This document shows, piece after piece, positions 1 to 8,615 of a stretch of DNA of 64,000 nt. How positions within the stretch are numbered: the first letter of the stretch is position 1; each line of letters opens with the position of its first letter. This DNA comes from an uncultured Desulfobulbaceae bacterium (GTDB lineage: Bacteria; Desulfobacterota; Desulfobulbia; Desulfobulbales; BM004), in NCBI GenBank assembly GCA_947259115.1, contig CAMYKS010000008.1, positions 30,827-94,826 on the forward strand. Direction: 5' to 3'. Under the pieces are notes generated by a model. That model searched no databases. It saw nothing but the letters and a program-made list of their open reading frames with translations, and was not told the DNA's origin. The translations under genes were made by a program, and so were the position numbers.

Positions 1-2
1 AG

Positions 3-623
3 TCCCGGGTCGTTATGGCGCAGGGCAGGCAGAACACCAACTACGGTATCAACCTCTATGCCTGCCATCCCTTCTTTATCCAGGGTATCGCCTCCATGAC
101 AAACGGTGAAAATACCGCCTATGTGCCCATCAAGGAATTGCTGACCGGTATGCATTACCCCGGTTATATAGGGTACCAAAGCGACTCTGAGGTCTTTACC
201 CATATTTTGCATTATGTAATTAAACAACTTAAGCTGCCGCTTGAAACATATAAACATGTAATCACTCCTCTCAAAACAGAGGAGTTGAATGTGCATCCAC
301 AGGGAGAATTTCTCAAGGGGCTGCGTAATGTATGCCGCCGCATGATCATTGACGGCCCGAACTGTGTAATCGGCTCCCTGCCGGATGAAACCTGCATCAT
401 GGTACAGGATTCCAAAAAATTGCGTCCTGGTACTGTAGGCGGCCATAAAGGTGAATGGGCCATGGCCTCGGAAATGTGCGGTGTTGACGCCATGATCCCG
501 GACCGTGACCGTTCCCTTGACTTTCAACCCATGCGTGAAAACACGATAATTATTCCTCCAGACCGTAAGGAGATGAAGATATGGTCTCAATTCGATCCAT
601 ACCCTCTACCCCAAGTAGCTTAA
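3..623 (+). CDS. Glutamate synthase, glutaminase (GATase II) subunit, 5'-truncated by window edge
   Basis: C-terminal part of a class II (Ntn-type) glutamine amidotransferase, the subunit that releases ammonia from glutamine in a split, archaeal-type glutamate synthase. The frame is open from base 3, so the N terminus with the expected catalytic Cys1 lies outside the window; the Met at 15 is only an internal candidate. Visible family-like segments are RRMIIDGPNCVIGSLPDET and the C-terminal GTVGGHKGEWAMASEM stretch. The 3' end overlaps the next gene by 43 bp, which suggests translational coupling. The two following genes supply the FMN/Fe-S synthase domain and the GXGXG plus NAD(P)H-oxidoreductase domains, so the three together rebuild a full glutamate synthase. 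The family call is confident because of this context; the missing N terminus is not visible. Confidence 0.85.
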   Translation, partial: SRVVMAQGRQNTNYGINLYACHPFFIQGIASMTNGENTAYVPIKELLTGMHYPGYIGYQSDSEVFTHILHYVIKQLKLPLETYKHVITPLKTEELNVHPQGEFLKGLRNVCRRMIIDGPNCVIGSLPDETCIMVQDSKKLRPGTVGGHKGEWAMASEMCGVDAMIPDRDRSLDFQPMRENTIIIPPDRKEMKIWSQFDPYPLPQVA

Positions 624-2218
624 CGCATCTTGACCTGCAGTGGGTCATCAAGCACCGTGAGGACAGGTGTACCCTGTGCGGCCAATGCACATCCGTCTGT
701 CCCAAGGAAGCAATCTACCTGACCTACCGTAGGCAGAGGATGCCGAAACTTGATATCCTCAAGAAAAAACGGGGAAGCGAGTACCGCACCTTTACCGGTA
801 TACGGCAACGCACAGAAGCGGCAAACCGCTGCATCGGCTGCGGCATGTGCGCCACTGTCTGTCCTAACGAGGCAATCGGGCCTGAGCCAAATCCCAATGA
901 TGCCAGGGTCCGCCTCCTGCAGAATGACAAAGGCGAGGCCTGGAAGCGCGGTGGCCGCCGAAATGTTCGAGGCTCACTTCTTGACAGAATTGTCTTCAAC
1001 CGTATCTCCATGCTGACCGATCCGGCCCTTGATGCCGGTCGTCATGAGTTCCAGTTGAATACCCTTCTCGGTCGGGTGCTGCCGCCTGAAGAATATCTGC
1101 ACCGTCAGGCAACTGGGGAGTGGATTCCGCCGGTAAGAGAGATATTTCCTTTTGTCATCGGATCCATGTCATTCGGTGCCCTTTCGCCGAACATGTGGCT
1201 CGGATTGCTCCAGGGAGTTGCCTACTGTAATGAAGTACTGGGTATCCCTGTTGTCATGGCAACCGGTGAGGGCGGCTGTCCTCCATGGGTCCTGAAAAGC
1301 CCCTACCTTAAATATATTATCCTGCAGATAGCTTCCGGCTATTTCGGCTGGGATGAGATTATCAGGGCTATCCCGGACATGCAGTGCGATCCGGCAGCCA
1401 TTGAGATCAAGTACGGGCAGGGTGCAAAACCGGGAGACGGTGGTTTACTCATGTGGTTCAAGGTGAGCAAACTCATCGCCCGCCTGCGTGGTGTGCCGGA
1501 AGGCGTTGATCTACCATCACCGCCTGTACATCAGACTTTGTACTCCATTGAGGAGTCGGTCATGAAAATGATCCAGTCGCTGTCCATGGCCTGGGGTTTC
1601 AGGGTGCCTGTCTATCCCAAGATATCCGGCTCCACCTCAGCAAAATCGGTGTTGAACAACCTGGTGCGAAACCCTTACGCCTCAGCCCTGATGATCGACG
1701 GCGTTGACGGTGGTACCGGAGCAGCATACAACGTCAGCATGGATGCCACGGGCCACCCAATCGCTTCAAACCTGCGGGAATGTTACCTTGATCTGGTTGC
1801 CCAGGGTAAGCAGAATGAGATCCCAATTTTTGCAGCAGGCGGCGTTGGCAAGAACGGCAATGTTACCCAGAACGGCCTGGCGTTGATTATGCTTGGGGCC
1901 TCCGGTGTCCATATCGGTAAATACATTATGCAGTCTGCTGCAGGTTGTCTGGGCAGTGAGCAGAACCGCTGCAACGTCTGCAATATTGGCATCTGCCCCA
2001 AGGGCATTACCAGTCAGAACGTAAAACTCTACCGGCGTCTTGACCCGGATCAGGTTGCCGAGCGGGTGGCAGATACCTTTATGGCCATACGCACTGAGAT
2101 GAAAAAGACCCTGGCACCGTTAGGCCGCTCCCAGAGCCTGCCCATCGGTATGTCAGACGCCATTGGTATTGATGATGCTGACGCAGCAGAAAGGCTGCAG
2201 ATTAAATATGTCTGTTAA
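581..2218 (+). CDS. Glutamate synthase FMN-binding subunit with N-terminal 2[4Fe-4S] ferredoxin domain
   Basis: Synthase subunit that reductively transfers ammonia to 2-oxoglutarate. Residues 30-40 (CTLCGQCTSVC) and 84-94 (CIGCGMCATVC) are two 4Fe-4S ferredoxin motifs; the rest (about 130-530) is the FMN-binding TIM-barrel synthase domain, with TGEGGCPPW, KYGQGAKPGDGG and DGVDGGTGAAYN segments. Cys456, 464, 467 and 472 (CLGSEQNRCNVCNIGICP) fit the cluster site beside the FMN. This ferredoxin-synthase arrangement is typical of archaeal-type GltB proteins in anaerobes. The start at 581 has AAGGAG at 567-572, 8 nt upstream, inside the end of the preceding gene. It is followed by a 34-bp gap to the oxidoreductase subunit. 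The call is very firm; whether the enzyme uses ferredoxin, NADPH or both is inferred from the domains only. Confidence 0.93.
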   Translation: MVSIRSIPSTPSSLTHLDLQWVIKHREDRCTLCGQCTSVCPKEAIYLTYRRQRMPKLDILKKKRGSEYRTFTGIRQRTEAANRCIGCGMCATVCPNEAIGPEPNPNDARVRLLQNDKGEAWKRGGRRNVRGSLLDRIVFNRISMLTDPALDAGRHEFQLNTLLGRVLPPEEYLHRQATGEWIPPVREIFPFVIGSMSFGALSPNMWLGLLQGVAYCNEVLGIPVVMATGEGGCPPWVLKSPYLKYIILQIASGYFGWDEIIRAIPDMQCDPAAIEIKYGQGAKPGDGGLLMWFKVSKLIARLRGVPEGVDLPSPPVHQTLYSIEESVMKMIQSLSMAWGFRVPVYPKISGSTSAKSVLNNLVRNPYASALMIDGVDGGTGAAYNVSMDATGHPIASNLRECYLDLVAQGKQNEIPIFAAGGVGKNGNVTQNGLALIMLGASGVHIGKYIMQSAAGCLGSEQNRCNVCNIGICPKGITSQNVKLYRRLDPDQVAERVADTFMAIRTEMKKTLAPLGRSQSLPIGMSDAIGIDDADAAERLQIKYVC

Positions 2219-2252
2219 TTGTCCGCTATAAGCGCATGAATGGAGCACTATC

Positions 2253-4625
2253 GTGAGTCCCAAGAAGAAAACAAGTCCAAAAAAGAAAATAGCAAAAGCC
2301 CTGACAGTAAAGGGATTAGATAAGCTAGGCCAGCGCATAAGCTCCCAGAAATTCGAGGAGATAGTCCAGACTGCGGCCAAGAAATCCAAAAAGCTCGTTT
2401 TGGAAAGCTATGGCCAGCATAATGTGGGCGGCAGGCTGATGCCCCAGGGAGGCCCTTACGACCTGACCATCAGGGGTCCGGTAGGCCAGCGTCTCGGTTG
2501 CATGGGACAGCCCGGCACTTCCATTACCTGCGAAGGCCCGGCCTCCGATGACGTCGGCTACCTCAATATAGGGGCTGATATCGTTATCCTGGGTGATGCC
2601 ACCAACGGCGTCTGTAATGCCATGGCCCAGGGGCGGGTTATGATCAAGGGTTCCATCGGTGCCCGCGGCCTGACCATGACCAAGTGGAACCCGGATTATG
2701 AAAAGCCGGAGTTATGGGTCCTGGGCTCGGTTGGTGACACCTTTGCCGAGTTCAACTGTGGCGGTATCGGAATTGTCTGCGGTGTGGAAGCCAAGAATCC
2801 CAATAATGTCCTGGGCTACCGTCCCTGTGTCGGCACGGTTGGCGGCTCGGTTTATTACCGCGGTAAAACCGACGACACCTATTCCCGCACCAACGTCAAG
2901 GAAATGGAGCCGGATGATGAGCAATGGCAATGGCTCATGGACCGCATGCCCGGTTATCTCAAAAAGATCGGCCGGCCCGAGCTTTTAAAAACCCTTTCCA
3001 AGAGAAAGGAGTGGAAGATTCTTGTGGCCATCAGCCCCCAGGAAAGGGCCCTTATCTTTTCCGGGCCCATGCCCATGAGCGAATTCCGCTATAAAGTCTG
3101 GGATAAGGCTTTGGGCGGCGACCCTTTGCGTGACCTGGCTCCGGGCCTGGACCGCAGCCCCATTGGTTTGATTGAAACTGGGGACTTACGACGCAAGAAG
3201 CCATATTGGGCAAACCATGAAAAGGCAGCTCCCTGTACTTTTTACTGCCCGGTGCATATTCCCACAATTGACCGGTTGCGTTTAATCCGTGACGGTAAAA
3301 TGGAAGAAGCGTACGAACTGGTATTGCAGCACACACCCCTGCCGGGTTCCGTCTGCGGCCATATCTGCCCTAACCTCTGCATGGAAGGATGCTCGCGCCA
3401 GACCGTAGACAAGAGTATTGATGTAGCAATGATGGGCCGCGCCATCAAGGATGCACCGCCCCCTAAAACGGCTAAAAAACTGAAGAAAAAAGTTGCCATT
3501 ATCGGTGGTGGTCCTGCAGGCATGAACGCCGCCTGGCAGCTTGCCATAGCCGGTATTGAAGCCCATATTTTTGAACGTGACCACATACTCGGCGGTAAGC
3601 TTGCCCAGGTCATCCCATGGGACAGGTTGCCCAAGGCCATATGGGATTCTGAGATTGAGCGATTCAAATCAATGAAAAACATCCACGTCAACTTCGGCGT
3701 TGATATGACAAAATCAAAATTCAAAGAACTACAGAAGAAATTTGACTATGTCATCGTAGCGGTCGGCACCCATGAACCACGCCGACTTCCATTCCCGGGT
3801 AAGGAGCGCGTTATTGCCGCCCTGGATTTCCTGAAGTCTGCCAAGAGCGATAATCCCATGAAAGTCGGCAAACAGGTTGTGATCATCGGCGCCGGCAATG
3901 TTGGCTGCGACGTCGCCTATGATGCTTACCAGATGGGAGCAGAAGAGGTGACCCTGGTCGATATCCAGAAACCTTTGGCCTTTGGCAAGGAAAAGGAATC
4001 AGCCGAGGCTCTTGGCGCCACCTTCCGCTGGCCGGTCATAACCAAGGAAGTTACCAAGGACGGTCTTGTAACGACTGAAGGTGATCTCATTCCTGCCCAG
4101 ACCGTTATCATCTCAATTGGTGACATCCCGGCCCTGAAATTCCTGCCTGACACCGTTGAATGTCTCACGGTCGGGGGTGCTGCCTGGATCAAAACAGATG
4201 CAACCGGTCAGACATCCGAGCCAAATGTTTTTGCAGTCGGTGATGTCGAACGCCCCGGCCTGGCAACCAATGCCCTTGGCAGCGGCAAGAAATCAGCAGA
4301 TTTCATTATATCGCAAGCCCAGGGGAAAGAATGGGTGCCTTTTGATAAGAAGCTGATCAATTTAAAAACATTGACCACGACCCATTATGCGCCGGATATC
4401 GAATGCGGTGTACACGTGGAGGGTGAGGCATACCGCTGCCTTTCCTGCGGTAAGTGCAGGGATTGCCATCTCTGTGAGACCATGTGCCCGACCAATGCCA
4501 TCTCCCGCCGGGAGGTGCCAAGCGAGGTTGGCTATGAATATATCTCCGACGATGAGAAGTGCATTGCCTGCGGTTTCTGTAAGGATACATGTCCGTGTGG
4601 CATTTGGGTCATGCAGCCTTTTTAA
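2253..4625 (+). CDS. Glutamate synthase GXGXG domain fused to GltD-like FAD/NAD(P) oxidoreductase and C-terminal ferredoxin
   Basis: A 790-residue fusion. A basic N-terminal tail is followed by the GXGXG beta-helix domain that is normally the C terminus of the large glutamate synthase subunit (about 60-230, e.g. NIGADIVILGDATNGVCNAMAQG). Next comes a GltD-type module: an N-terminal Fe-S segment (about 328-370, CTFYCPVH and CGHICPNLCMEGC), an FAD dinucleotide fold at about 411 (IIGGGPAG) and an NAD(P) fold at about 539 (IIGAGNVG). The end is a 2[4Fe-4S] ferredoxin domain (about 728-785, CLSCGKCRDCHLCETMCP and CIACGFCKDTCPCG). It passes electrons from NAD(P)H, and perhaps ferredoxin, to the FMN subunit encoded upstream. 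The start is GTG at 2253 with GGAG at 2242-2245. Last gene of the operon; a strong hairpin terminator follows. Confidence 0.92.
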   Translation: MSPKKKTSPKKKIAKALTVKGLDKLGQRISSQKFEEIVQTAAKKSKKLVLESYGQHNVGGRLMPQGGPYDLTIRGPVGQRLGCMGQPGTSITCEGPASDDVGYLNIGADIVILGDATNGVCNAMAQGRVMIKGSIGARGLTMTKWNPDYEKPELWVLGSVGDTFAEFNCGGIGIVCGVEAKNPNNVLGYRPCVGTVGGSVYYRGKTDDTYSRTNVKEMEPDDEQWQWLMDRMPGYLKKIGRPELLKTLSKRKEWKILVAISPQERALIFSGPMPMSEFRYKVWDKALGGDPLRDLAPGLDRSPIGLIETGDLRRKKPYWANHEKAAPCTFYCPVHIPTIDRLRLIRDGKMEEAYELVLQHTPLPGSVCGHICPNLCMEGCSRQTVDKSIDVAMMGRAIKDAPPPKTAKKLKKKVAIIGGGPAGMNAAWQLAIAGIEAHIFERDHILGGKLAQVIPWDRLPKAIWDSEIERFKSMKNIHVNFGVDMTKSKFKELQKKFDYVIVAVGTHEPRRLPFPGKERVIAALDFLKSAKSDNPMKVGKQVVIIGAGNVGCDVAYDAYQMGAEEVTLVDIQKPLAFGKEKESAEALGATFRWPVITKEVTKDGLVTTEGDLIPAQTVIISIGDIPALKFLPDTVECLTVGGAAWIKTDATGQTSEPNVFAVGDVERPGLATNALGSGKKSADFIISQAQGKEWVPFDKKLINLKTLTTTHYAPDIECGVHVEGEAYRCLSCGKCRDCHLCETMCPTNAISRREVPSEVGYEYISDDEKCIACGFCKDTCPCGIWVMQPF

Positions 4626-4637
4626 TTACTCTCATTG

Positions 4638-4664
4638 CCGGGGACAGATTTGAAATCTGCCCCC
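4638..4664. repeat. REP-like palindrome between the glutamate synthase operon and its terminator
   Basis: GGGGACAGATTT followed by AAATCTGCCCCC forms an almost perfect inverted repeat around a central G. GGGGACAGATTT-type palindromes occur as dispersed REP elements in many proteobacterial genomes (general knowledge). Only this copy was noticed here. It could also fold in the transcript ahead of the terminator. Confidence 0.5.
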
Positions 4665-4713
4665 TACGTGTTACTGTAAGGATTGTTGCATTATTATCAA
4701 TTTGTTATTTTCA

Positions 4714-4744
4714 GGGGTTAACCGGCCACGGTTAACCCCTTTTT
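4714..4744 (+). terminator. Intrinsic terminator of the glutamate synthase operon
   Basis: Perfect 11-bp stem GGGGTTAACCG / CGGTTAACCCC with a GCCA loop, followed by five T. It sits 89 bp after the operon stop and 25 bp before the next start codon, so the DUF401 gene needs either read-through or a promoter overlapping this region. Confidence 0.85.
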
Positions 4745-4768
4745 CTTTTAAAGAATGAGCCATCGACC

Positions 4769-6052
4769 ATGGAATTCTCCGCCGTTGCCAAGATACTCAT
4801 AGTATTCTTCGCTGTCCTTGCCGTAAGCCGTTTGCGGGTACCACTGGGAATGGGGCTCATTGGCGGTGGCCTTACCCTTGATCTCTGGTCCGGCAAAAGC
4901 CTGCAGGCCCTGCCTCCTGATTTATGGCAGGCCCTCATGCGCCCGGAACTGTGGCTTCTGGCCACCACCATTACCCTTATTATGGAAGTGGGCTACTTCA
5001 TGGCATCGGATGAAAACGGCAAGGCCATTGTGTCCATGGCCCGCCGCTATGGAGGCAAACACGGCCAGGCAGTCAGTCTGGTTCTCATTCCTGCCGCCAT
5101 AGGATTGGTCCCTATGCCGGGCGGGGCACTTTTTTCAGCCCCCCTAGTCGGGCGCACTGCGGAAAACTCCAGCAACTCGGCTGAATGGAAGGCTGCGGTC
5201 AACTACTGGTTTCGGCATATCCTGGAATACTGGTGGCCCCTCTATCCGGTTGTTATTGTGACGCTCTCCATTTTTACCCTGCAGACCTGGAAATTTATGC
5301 TTCTGCAGATTCCCTTTACCTTTATCAGTCTTGCTGCCGGATATTTTTTCCTGCTGCGGACCCATAAATTTTCATTCACTCCCGATGAGCCGGAGGAGGG
5401 AAATATTCCGAGTATTGTGCGGGTTCTGCTTCCCATTATCGTCATTGTTCTGACAACGCTTCTGTTGCCGGGATTTTTTCAGAGAATTTTACCCGGCCTC
5501 AATCCTGCCTCCTGGAAGCTATTATCCATGCTCACAGGTTTAGGGGTGAGTTTGGCAATAATCCGGCGCTATGGAGACAGAAACAACAGAAAAATGTTTT
5601 CCGGGCTTGCATCGAAAAAAACCCTCAATGTATTTATCACTCTGGCAGGAGTTATGATCTTTGAATCATTGCTGAACTCTTCCGGGCTGATTCCACTGGC
5701 AGGGCAGGAACTTTCCCAAGGCCGGGTCCCGATTGCCTTGATCATAGCGTTTCTCCCCTTTCTGGCAGGCCTGGTTACCGGTATTGCCATTGGTTTTGCC
5801 GGCGCCGCTTTTCCTATTGTCGTAGGCTTTATCTCTGCCGGTGAAATCAGTATGCAGCCCATGGCCGCCCTTGTCCTTGCTTTCAGCATGGGATATGCGG
5901 GCATGATGCTTTCACCTGTGCATCTCTGCTTTCTGCTGACTGTCGACTATTTCAGCGCTTCATTTATCAAAGTGTACGCCTATATTCTGCCTTGTGCCCT
6001 GAGTGTCATGGTCTTTGGTGTAATTGTTTATAATTTTTTGCAAATGTTTTAA
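4769..6052 (+). CDS. DUF401 family integral membrane protein, putative transporter
   Basis: A 427-residue, very hydrophobic protein with about ten predicted membrane segments. It matches from memory the DUF401 family of bacteria and archaea, which resembles ion or carboxylate permeases; no substrate is established. Recognisable parts are the N terminus with SRLRVPLGMGLIGGG, a central VPMPGGALFSAPL motif that looks like a re-entrant loop, and the paired late motif GFAGAAFPIVVGF / GYAGMMLSPVHLC. Such duplicated loop motifs are typical of two-fold pseudo-symmetric transporters. It begins right after a terminator hairpin, so it is probably not part of the glutamate synthase operon. aat follows after 14 bp on the same strand, so the two may be co-transcribed. 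Confidence 0.8.
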   Translation: MEFSAVAKILIVFFAVLAVSRLRVPLGMGLIGGGLTLDLWSGKSLQALPPDLWQALMRPELWLLATTITLIMEVGYFMASDENGKAIVSMARRYGGKHGQAVSLVLIPAAIGLVPMPGGALFSAPLVGRTAENSSNSAEWKAAVNYWFRHILEYWWPLYPVVIVTLSIFTLQTWKFMLLQIPFTFISLAAGYFFLLRTHKFSFTPDEPEEGNIPSIVRVLLPIIVIVLTTLLLPGFFQRILPGLNPASWKLLSMLTGLGVSLAIIRRYGDRNNRKMFSGLASKKTLNVFITLAGVMIFESLLNSSGLIPLAGQELSQGRVPIALIIAFLPFLAGLVTGIAIGFAGAAFPIVVGFISAGEISMQPMAALVLAFSMGYAGMMLSPVHLCFLLTVDYFSASFIKVYAYILPCALSVMVFGVIVYNFLQMF

Positions 6053-6066
6053 CATCATTACAAAAT

Positions 6067-6750
6067 ATGCCTGTCTATCAACTCACTGATAAACTTATTT
6101 TCCCTCCAGCCAATCTGGCGGAAAAGGACGGGTTACTGGCCATAGGCGGAGATCTTTCTCCGGAAAGGCTGCTTCTTGCATACAGCAGCGGCATCTTTCC
6201 CTGGTTCTCAGAAGGTGATCCCATACTCTGGTGGTCACCGTCCCCGCGCCTTGTCATCTTTCCTGATGAGTTCAGTATACCCAAAAGACTTTCCCGCCAG
6301 GTGCGCCAAAAGCAATTCTCTGTCACCATAGATAGAGCTTTTCAGCAAGTCATCGAAGCATGTGCAACCATTGATGAACGGGGGAAAAAAGGCACCTGGA
6401 TTACTAAAAGCATGATAGATGCATACTGCCTTCTGCATAAAATGGGTTATGCCCATTCAGTGGAATGCTGGCAGGATGATAAACTTGCCGGAGGGCTCTA
6501 CGGCATCTCCCTGGGTGGATTTTTTTTCGGGGAATCCATGTTCAGCAGGCAACCGAACAGTTCAAAAATTGCCTTGGTTTCTCTTGTAAAAAAACTACTG
6601 CAATGGGATTTTGACCTCATTGACTGCCAGATGAAAACAGCACATCTCATGCAGTTCGGCGCCCGGGAAATTCCCGGCCCTGAATTCCAGAAGCTGTTGG
6701 CAAAAAGTATGTCGCGCTCTACACAAAAAGGGAAATGGAAATCTTCCTGA
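6067..6750 (+). CDS. aat: Leucyl/phenylalanyl-tRNA-protein transferase
   Basis: Cytoplasmic enzyme that attaches Leu or Phe from aminoacyl-tRNA to the N terminus of proteins starting with Arg or Lys, marking them for ClpS/ClpAP degradation (N-degron pathway). The 227-residue length is normal. Family motifs are clear: FPPANLAEKDGLLAIGGDL, YSSGIFPWF, ILWWSPSPR, GTWIT, HSVECW, GGLYGISLGGFFFGESMFS and the DCQM ... HLMQFGARE C-terminal part. It lies 14 bp after the DUF401 gene. No Shine-Dalgarno is obvious before the ATG at 6067, so coupling to the upstream gene is likely. A 291-bp gap with no clear terminator follows. Confidence 0.96.
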   Translation: MPVYQLTDKLIFPPANLAEKDGLLAIGGDLSPERLLLAYSSGIFPWFSEGDPILWWSPSPRLVIFPDEFSIPKRLSRQVRQKQFSVTIDRAFQQVIEACATIDERGKKGTWITKSMIDAYCLLHKMGYAHSVECWQDDKLAGGLYGISLGGFFFGESMFSRQPNSSKIALVSLVKKLLQWDFDLIDCQMKTAHLMQFGAREIPGPEFQKLLAKSMSRSTQKGKWKSS

Positions 6751-7041
6751 CTTTTATCGGGAAACTTGCCACGCCAACTATACCAGTTCCAATGTACGCG
6801 CATATTACCAAGGGGAAGGAACATTGTCTCTATGCCTTCTAACACTGGCGGATATATGCCAAACAACAGGTATCTCCAAACTTACCGGTTCAATAGACGC
6901 TTAAAATGAAAAACTTTATTCTTTTTTCAATAGATTTCAGTTAAGAATAAATATATTGAAATGATACAAGTTTCGTAGAACAAGTTTTACATATTCCGAC
7001 AGCCGAGACTACACCGATGATCTTTACAAAGGAGAAAGGAC

Positions 7042-8589
7042 GTGCAATGGCAGGATAACGACAACCTGGCTTCGCTTGAAGCCATGAAGAACACGGCATT
7101 TCAAGGTGGCGGCGCCAGGCGCATAGAGGTTCAGCATAAAAAGGGCAAGCTCACGGCCCGGGAACGCATAGAACTGTTGCTTGATGAGGGGTCCTTTGAG
7201 GAATTTGATCTTCTGAAAACAGGGCATGGCGACGCCGGAACAGATGAGTATCCGGGCGATGGGGTTATCACCGGCCATGGCACCATTGGCGGCCGGGAGG
7301 TCTGTGTTTTCAGCCAGGATTTCACCATTCTCGGTGGTTCCCTGGGTGAGGCGCATTCAGGGAAGATTGCCAAGATCATGGACCATGCCGTCATGGTGGG
7401 CGCCCCTATCATCGGTCTTAACGATTCAGGCGGAGCCCGCATCCAGGAGGGGGTGGATTCACTTGCAGCCTATGGCGAGATTTTCAGCCGCAACGTCCTG
7501 GCCAGCGGAGTGATCCCGCAGATATCCTGCATCATGGGGCCGTGTGCCGGCGGGGCGGTCTATAGTCCGGCCATGACCGACTTCACCTTCATGGTCGAGG
7601 ATTCATCCTACATGTTCGTCACCGGACCCAATGTGGTGAAAACCGTAACCCACCAGGATATCAGCGCCGAGGATCTTGGAGGGGCACAGGTGCACTGTGA
7701 AAAGAGCGGGGTGGCGCATTTTGTCATGCCCAACGATATCCTCTGCCTCCGGGAAGTGCGGCGGCTGATCAATTACCTGCCTTCCAATAACAAGCAGAGA
7801 GCGCCTTTGCTCGATCTGCGCGACCCGGTTGACCGCATGGACCCGGCCCTGGATTTTCTGATCCCGTCCAACCCGAATCAGACGTATGACATGAAAATTC
7901 TTATCACCAGCATCCTGGACGGAGCAGAATTCCTAGAATACCAGGCCAATTTTGCCGGCAATATCATCTGCGGCTTCGGCCGTCTCGGCGGCCAGACAAT
8001 CGGCCTGATCGCCAACCAACCGGCTGTTCTTGCCGGGGTGCTTGATGTAAATGCCTCGACCAAAGCGGCCCGCTTCGTACGCTTCTGCGATTCATTTAAC
8101 ATCCCGCTCATCTGCCTGGTTGATGTGCCGGGTTTTATGCCTGGACCTGAACAGGAGCACGGGGGCATCATTCGGCACGGCGCCAAGCTGCTCTATGCCT
8201 TTGTGGAGGCCACAGTGCCCCGCATTACCGTCATTCTGCGTAAAGCTTACGGAGGCGCTTACGTGGTCATGAATTCAAAACATATACGCTGTGATGTAAA
8301 CTTTGCCTGGCCCACTGCCGAGATAGCAGTGCTCGGTCCCAAGGGGGCTGCTGAAATTATCTACCGCAAAGAGATACAGGCAGCTGACAATCCGGATGAG
8401 CTCTGGGCCCAGAAAACCGAGGAATACCGCAAGACCTTTGCCAATCCATTCCTGGCCGCCAAAAAAGGCTATATCGACGACGTGATTACACCGCGGGATA
8501 CCCGGCAGCGCCTTATCCGGAGCCTGCAGTTTCTTGAAAGCAAGAACAAAAAGAATCCCAGCCGCAAACACGGGAATATCCCTCTTTAA
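7042..8589 (+). CDS. pccB: Acyl-CoA (propionyl-CoA type) carboxylase, beta carboxyltransferase subunit
   Basis: Carboxyltransferase that moves CO2 from carboxybiotin to an acyl-CoA, most likely propionyl-CoA, giving methylmalonyl-CoA. The 515-residue size and layout fit the PCC-beta/MMCD-alpha family: N-terminal [19 protein letters not shown], the first oxyanion-hole region [15 protein letters not shown] and [11 protein letters not shown], and the second around DVPGFMPG and [10 protein letters not shown]. The start is GTG at 7042 behind AAAGGAGAAAGGA, a strong ribosome site. The biotin carboxylase/carrier subunit follows after 26 bp. With both subunits adjacent the pair is probably a complete carboxylase rather than a sodium-pumping decarboxylase, since no membrane beta subunit is nearby. 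The exact acyl-CoA substrate cannot be read from the sequence. Confidence 0.9.
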   Translation: MQWQDNDNLASLEAMKNTAFQGGGARRIEVQHKKGKLTARERIELLLDEGSFEEFDLLKTGHGDAGTDEYPGDGVITGHGTIGGREVCVFSQDFTILGGSLGEAHSGKIAKIMDHAVMVGAPIIGLNDSGGARIQEGVDSLAAYGEIFSRNVLASGVIPQISCIMGPCAGGAVYSPAMTDFTFMVEDSSYMFVTGPNVVKTVTHQDISAEDLGGAQVHCEKSGVAHFVMPNDILCLREVRRLINYLPSNNKQRAPLLDLRDPVDRMDPALDFLIPSNPNQTYDMKILITSILDGAEFLEYQANFAGNIICGFGRLGGQTIGLIANQPAVLAGVLDVNASTKAARFVRFCDSFNIPLICLVDVPGFMPGPEQEHGGIIRHGAKLLYAFVEATVPRITVILRKAYGGAYVVMNSKHIRCDVNFAWPTAEIAVLGPKGAAEIIYRKEIQAADNPDELWAQKTEEYRKTFANPFLAAKKGYIDDVITPRDTRQRLIRSLQFLESKNKKNPSRKHGNIPL

Positions 8590-8615
8590 CCGCAAATAGT
8601 CATTAAGGGGCTGCT

